Part shown: piece by piece, positions 9,131 through 11,855 of the stretch
Numbering within the stretch: the stretch's first letter is position 1
How the letters are laid out: every line of letters begins with the position of its first letter
DNA from: Saccoglossus kowalevskii
Taxonomy: Eukaryota > Hemichordata > Enteropneusta > Harrimaniidae
Direction: 5' to 3'
DNA: 11,855 bases
Assembly (NCBI RefSeq): GCF_000003605.2
Contig: NW_003150757.1
Coordinates: 663,127 to 674,981, forward strand
Translations under genes and position numbers: made by a program
Notes under the pieces: model-generated
What the model was told of the DNA's origin: nothing
The model's database searches: none
What the model saw: the letters and a program-made list of their open reading frames with translations, nothing else

Positions 9131-9530
9131 GTCTTGTGATTGGTTGTTGATAAATGCTGAACAGGCCGCGCTTCCAACGGTGTCGTGCGTTCGGACTAAC
9201 CGTTAGGAATTCCTAAATGGAGTCAATTTGTGTAGTTTTCTTGATTTATTCTGCAGATATCGGTAAAATGTAGGTAAGGCTTTGGCGAAATTCGAAGGAG
9301 CAACTAATATTCTTCAACCTGGTATTTTTTTTACATTTTATTTTTTATTTTTTTTCGTCTGTTTTTTCGAGTTTAAAAAATGTGAGCTGGCTGGAGCCTT
9401 CATCCCTTGTCTATTTCTTACACTAGATACCAGCCGATACCCCCCCCCCCCGCTCATAGAGACTGCGTATTACAGTTGATTATAGTTCCTGGGCTCCCTG
9501 TGGTGTGACGGGGCCATAAGCGATGATAAC
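9131..9530. other. sequence between the solo MITE end and LINE B
   Basis: About 400 bases with no recognised coding sequence. The first 100 are relatively GC-rich with several CpG (about 9165-9215) and may be MITE interior. A pyrimidine-rich stretch follows (about 9325-9370) and then a C12 run. The open frame at 9282-9479 is low-complexity Phe-rich and I do not regard it as a gene. Confidence 0.5.
9440..9451. repeat. C12 homopolymer
   Basis: Twelve consecutive C in an otherwise AT-rich sequence. Its length is error-prone in sequencing. It lies less than 100 bases upstream of the left limit of LINE B. Confidence 0.85.
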
Positions 9531-10353
9531 AACAGCAATATAAAGTCCCACGTACATACGTCAAATGGAATCTCGGATGTGTTCAAATGCTTATGCGGGG
9601 TTCAGAAAGGTTCCATTTTGTGGGCTTTATTATATGCATTATTTATTAATGACCTTGGCGAGCATCTACAGCAATCGATTCTCTGGCGTATATGTTGATT
9701 TGTTAGACAATATTTTACCTTCTATTTGCAGATGATTTGATTTTGTTTAGCTCCAACGCAATTGGATTACATAGACTATTAAATGGCTTGTCAGAATACT
9801 CGGCTAAATGGAAACTTAAAGTAAATACAAATAAAACCCAAATCATATCTTCAGGAGAGATGATACCTTGAGGCATTACGTGAGATGGTACTATAACAGA
9901 GAAATACTTTCAGTCGTATCTTCCTTTACTTACTTTGATATCCCATTTTCTTCTAGTGGCCGTTCATTTATGGCTAAAAAAATCTGATGAAAACAATGTT
10001 GCTTTGGAACGTGTTTCATCTGAATATAGTTCCATTGACGTACAAGTTTATATGAATACCTATGACTGTAAGATATTACCAATATTAATGTAAATTTGAG
10101 GGTTTGATGGCGCGGAAAATGTCGAAATGGCGCAACGAAAATTTTGCAAATATGTTTTGAATTTGTTTATTTGTTCATTAATTTTTTTGGCTGGACATTT
10201 TGAAAATGAATACAAACCGTTATGTTTACCAGTGTTACCAGCATCGATATATCAAAGCAGAAAAGAATGTTAAATATTGGGCCCAACAAATCAAAAAGTT
10301 GTTGTTCCCTCATGGCTTTGGGTTTGTTTGGTTGAATCAGGGAGTTGACGATG
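9530..10353 (+). pseudogene. LINE B reverse transcriptase palm and thumb remnant
   Basis: The palm motif C is preserved with both catalytic aspartates (codons 9731-9736). The frame stays open from about 9707 to a TGA near 9870 through KWKLKVNTNKTQIISSGE. After a frame change the block SSSGRSFMAKK (about 9950-9985) appears, then MNTYDCKILPILM (about 10052-10090), and then the connection region GAENVEMAQRKFC. Between the block at 9621-9675 and motif C there is a frameshift. The piece runs up to the TTAA that precedes MITE 2. The enzyme would copy RNA into DNA at a nicked genomic target, but this copy lacks its N-terminal half. The minus-strand frame at 10167-10406 is a shadow of this one. Confidence 0.8.
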
Positions 10354-10557
10354 TTAAAGCGGGGAGTCGTCACCTGCGCATGCGTCAGATGGCCATAGCG
10401 TGTCACTGTTCACTGTTTGTACACAAACAGTTAGTACTATACCTTCCATGATACAAACAAGCGTCTACCCATGAGCCTTTGCGTTTTAGCATGTGTTGTT
10501 ATCGTCGTTTGGGACTCAATTCCCCCGCGTGCGCAGGTGGCGACCCTCCCGCTTTAA
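10354..10557. mobile_element. MITE 2, TTAA-flanked, inserted in LINE B
   Basis: The body is 10358-10553 (196 bp) with TTAA on both sides (10354-10357 and 10554-10557). The terminal inverted repeats are about 28 bp with three mismatches and one gap: the left end starts AGCGGGGAGTCGTCACCTGC and the right end, read inward, AGCGGGAGGGTCGCCACCTG. Inside is an 8-bp palindrome, CTGTTTGT and ACAAACAG, around a two-base centre near 10414-10431. No coding capacity. LINE B protein similarity stops at the left TTAA and resumes right after the right TTAA, so this is an insertion into a pre-existing LINE copy. The ends share the AG-GG-GTCGTC pattern with MITE 1, so the two families are related. The superfamily (Kolobok or piggyBac) is inferred from the TTAA target. 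Confidence 0.88.
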
Positions 10558-10985
10558 GTACTTTTGCCACTTTTCAAGCAGAAAATTCGCAATATGTATA
10601 TTCAATCATGGGCCACAGATAATTAAACTTGTCAAGTACCAGGAATTTAATAAGTTTTTGTTGTGAAAAATATTCATCTCTGATTAATTATGACGATAAG
10701 CTGAGTCATATTTTATGCCAGTTGAGATCATCATCACTCAACCTTCGGGTGGAATCGGATATTCAATATTCCGAAGAACATGAGAATATGCAAATTATGT
10801 AACATGGGCTTGGTCGAGGATGAATTTCGTTTTTACCTTGTATGTCCACGATATAATAATCTTAGTAGAGAAATGTCTATCTTTATATAAGGACCGTTCA
10901 TATCATACATTAATATGCCTTATACAAACTAACGATTCTAGAGTTTTGTCACAACTCGATACTTTTGACCAGTTGTAAACCACCA
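10558..10985 (+). pseudogene. LINE B C-terminal remnant with cysteine box
   Basis: Continues the LINE B protein after MITE 2. Recognisable parts are LFKQKIRNMYIQSWATD (about 10570-10620), LCQLRSSSLNLRVES (about 10718-10762) and, in another frame, ICKLCNMGLVEDEF (10786-10827) followed by VCPRYNNLSREM. The CxxC plus later Cys pattern is a zinc-binding-like box found at the C-terminus of this group of non-LTR elements; the histidine expected in it is replaced by Arg (EFRF). A TAA interrupts at about 10888, and the remaining tail reads GPFISYINMPYTN. There is a one-base frame slip soon after the MITE site. The copy is not functional. Confidence 0.75.
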
Positions 10986-11035
10986 AATCGTTCTAGACAA
11001 TTTCTTTTTACGTGTATGTTAATGTGTCTTACTTT

Positions 11036-11069
11036 GTACTATAGGCCCATGGCTATAGTACTGAATAAA
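11036..11069 (+). terminator. LINE B 3' hairpin and poly(A) signal
   Basis: GTACTATAG (11036-11044) and CTATAGTAC (11053-11061) form a perfect 9-bp stem around an 8-base loop that can add two further G-C pairs. AATAAA follows at 11064-11069. A 3'-terminal stem-loop close to the tail is a known recognition feature of several non-LTR retrotransposon groups. This marks the transcript end of LINE B. Confidence 0.6.
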
Positions 11070-11073
11070 CCAT

Positions 11074-11110
11074 ACATATATATATATATTTGCAAATAAA
11101 TAAACAAACA
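11074..11110 (+). repeat. A/T-rich tail of LINE B with (AT)n
   Basis: An alternating AT run at about 11076-11089 is followed by AAATAAATAAAC-type repeats to about 11110. In several non-LTR groups the 3' end is a short simple repeat and not pure poly(A); this stretch probably is that tail. No target-site duplication could be paired with the uncertain left end of the element. Confidence 0.55.
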
Positions 11111-11140
11111 ATAAGATATACTAGTATGTCTCAGTCGGTT

Positions 11141-11146
11141 TTTATA
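11141..11146 (-). terminator. candidate variant poly(A) signal of the cyclotransferase gene
   Basis: TTTATA on the plus strand gives TATAAA on the minus strand, a known variant hexamer, about 50 bases downstream of the stop codon at 11196. I found no canonical AATAAA on the minus strand between the stop and the LINE B tail. If this site is not used, the transcript would run antisense into LINE B. Confidence 0.3.
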
Positions 11147-11195
11147 ATATAGCGTCGAGACAGGAAATATGGGCATACACTTGAAGTATATGTTA

Positions 11196-11513
<318 letters not shown>

Positions 11514-11606
11514 TCATAATAAATAAAATCGTTAATCATAATTGTTGTTAGTCAAAATTATAGGATCCTCAGAAATAGTTCGTTCGATGAAACAAATGAC
11601 ATTTTT

Positions 11607-11662
11607 CTAATACGCATGCGCACTGATTAATTTGGTGCGTACCATAAACACATGCGTATTAG
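11607..11662. repeat. 56-bp inverted repeat in the intron
   Basis: CTAATACGCATG (11607-11618) and CATGCGTATTAG (11651-11662) are exact reverse complements. Inside, CGCAC (11619-11623) and GTGCG (11635-11639) form a second stem offset by a bulge. It is either a hairpin or the remnant of a very short palindromic MITE. No target-site duplication is evident. Confidence 0.6.
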
Positions 11663-11780
11663 TGAATTTCATTTTTATCGAGCTAATTTTTTGACAGTGC
11701 ACTGAAAAAACAACTTTTAATACCGTAACAACGTAACAAAAAAACATACATATAGATTGGGCTTCAACGTGTATCAAACA

Positions 11781-11855
11781 ATTATATTATATTATATTAT
11801 ATTATATTATATTATATTATATTATATTATATTATATTATATTATATTATATTAT
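11781..11855. repeat. (ATTAT)15 microsatellite, continues past the window
   Basis: Fifteen perfect tandem copies of ATTAT fill 11781-11855 and are cut by the window edge. The array lies in the cyclotransferase last intron. Complete uniformity implies recent expansion or active slippage. Confidence 0.95.

Larger units (their letters stand above)
9530..11110 (+). mobile_element. LINE B: 5'-truncated non-LTR retrotransposon
   Basis: A second retrotransposon, of a different family from LINE A. Recognisable pieces run from just before RT motif 4 (HVHTSNGISDVFKC, about 9543-9590) through LLYALFINDLGEHLQQ, an intact motif C LFADDLILF (9722-9748), KVNTNKTQIIS, SSSGRSFMAKK, GAENVEMAQRKFCKYVLNL (about 10105-10165) and GFGFVWLNQGV (about 10315-10347). 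Beyond MITE 2 it resumes with LFKQKIRNMYIQSWATD and a cysteine box near 10789-10850. The element ends with a 3' hairpin, AATAAA and an A/T-rich tail at about 11070-11110. About 5 kb of a full element would be missing or unseen on the left: the endonuclease and the first half of the RT are absent, as expected for 5' truncation during target-primed reverse transcription. Frameshifts and stops make it inactive. Confidence 0.85.

Noticed and set aside
9235-9275. Possible micro-exon between CTGCAG and GTAAGG on the plus strand
   Set aside because: The interval is only about 17 bases, ends in TAG, lies in transposon-rich DNA and has no partner exon.
10167-10406. 79-residue open frame on the minus strand
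   Set aside because: Antisense shadow of the LINE B C-terminal region and the left end of MITE 2.

Overview
This window reads as nuclear DNA of an animal, most likely an invertebrate. It is AT-rich, intron-bearing and full of decayed transposons; nothing looks bacterial, viral or organellar. Species and phylum cannot be fixed from the sequence. A marine invertebrate is my inference from the style of the non-LTR retrotransposon remnants.

Layout, left to right. Bases 1-115 hold a 21-bp minisatellite. Bases 115-4676 hold no gene I can support, only low-complexity DNA and a few short motif-like sites. Bases 4677-5609, on the minus strand, hold a candidate small two-exon gene: a first exon coding a clear signal peptide that ends at a perfect GTAAGT donor, then an in-phase cysteine-rich terminal exon. 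A CpG-dense stretch (about 5244-5760) overlaps its 5' part. Bases 5900-7020 are again without a recognisable gene.

Bases 7021-11110 are a pile-up of transposons. A TTAA-flanked MITE (7021-7302) abuts a badly decayed non-LTR retrotransposon (LINE A, about 7303-9010). A lone MITE end follows at 9107. A second, different LINE (LINE B, about 9530-11110) is next; a second TTAA-flanked MITE (10354-10557) sits inside its C-terminal coding region. LINE B ends in a hairpin, an AATAAA and an A/T-rich tail.

Bases 11196-11350, minus strand, are the last coding exon of a glutaminyl-peptide cyclotransferase (QPCT/QPCTL family), the only gene here I can name with confidence. It carries the conserved Trp-His of the active site. 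The rest of the gene lies to the right, beyond the window. Its last intron (11351 onward) contains a small inverted repeat and an (ATTAT)n array that runs off the window edge.

The two host genes share the minus strand, and both LINEs lie in the opposite orientation. The LINE B tail stops less than 100 bp from the cyclotransferase stop codon, so the gene's 3' end and the retrotransposon's 3' end converge. I see no sequence evidence for a functional link between the two host genes.
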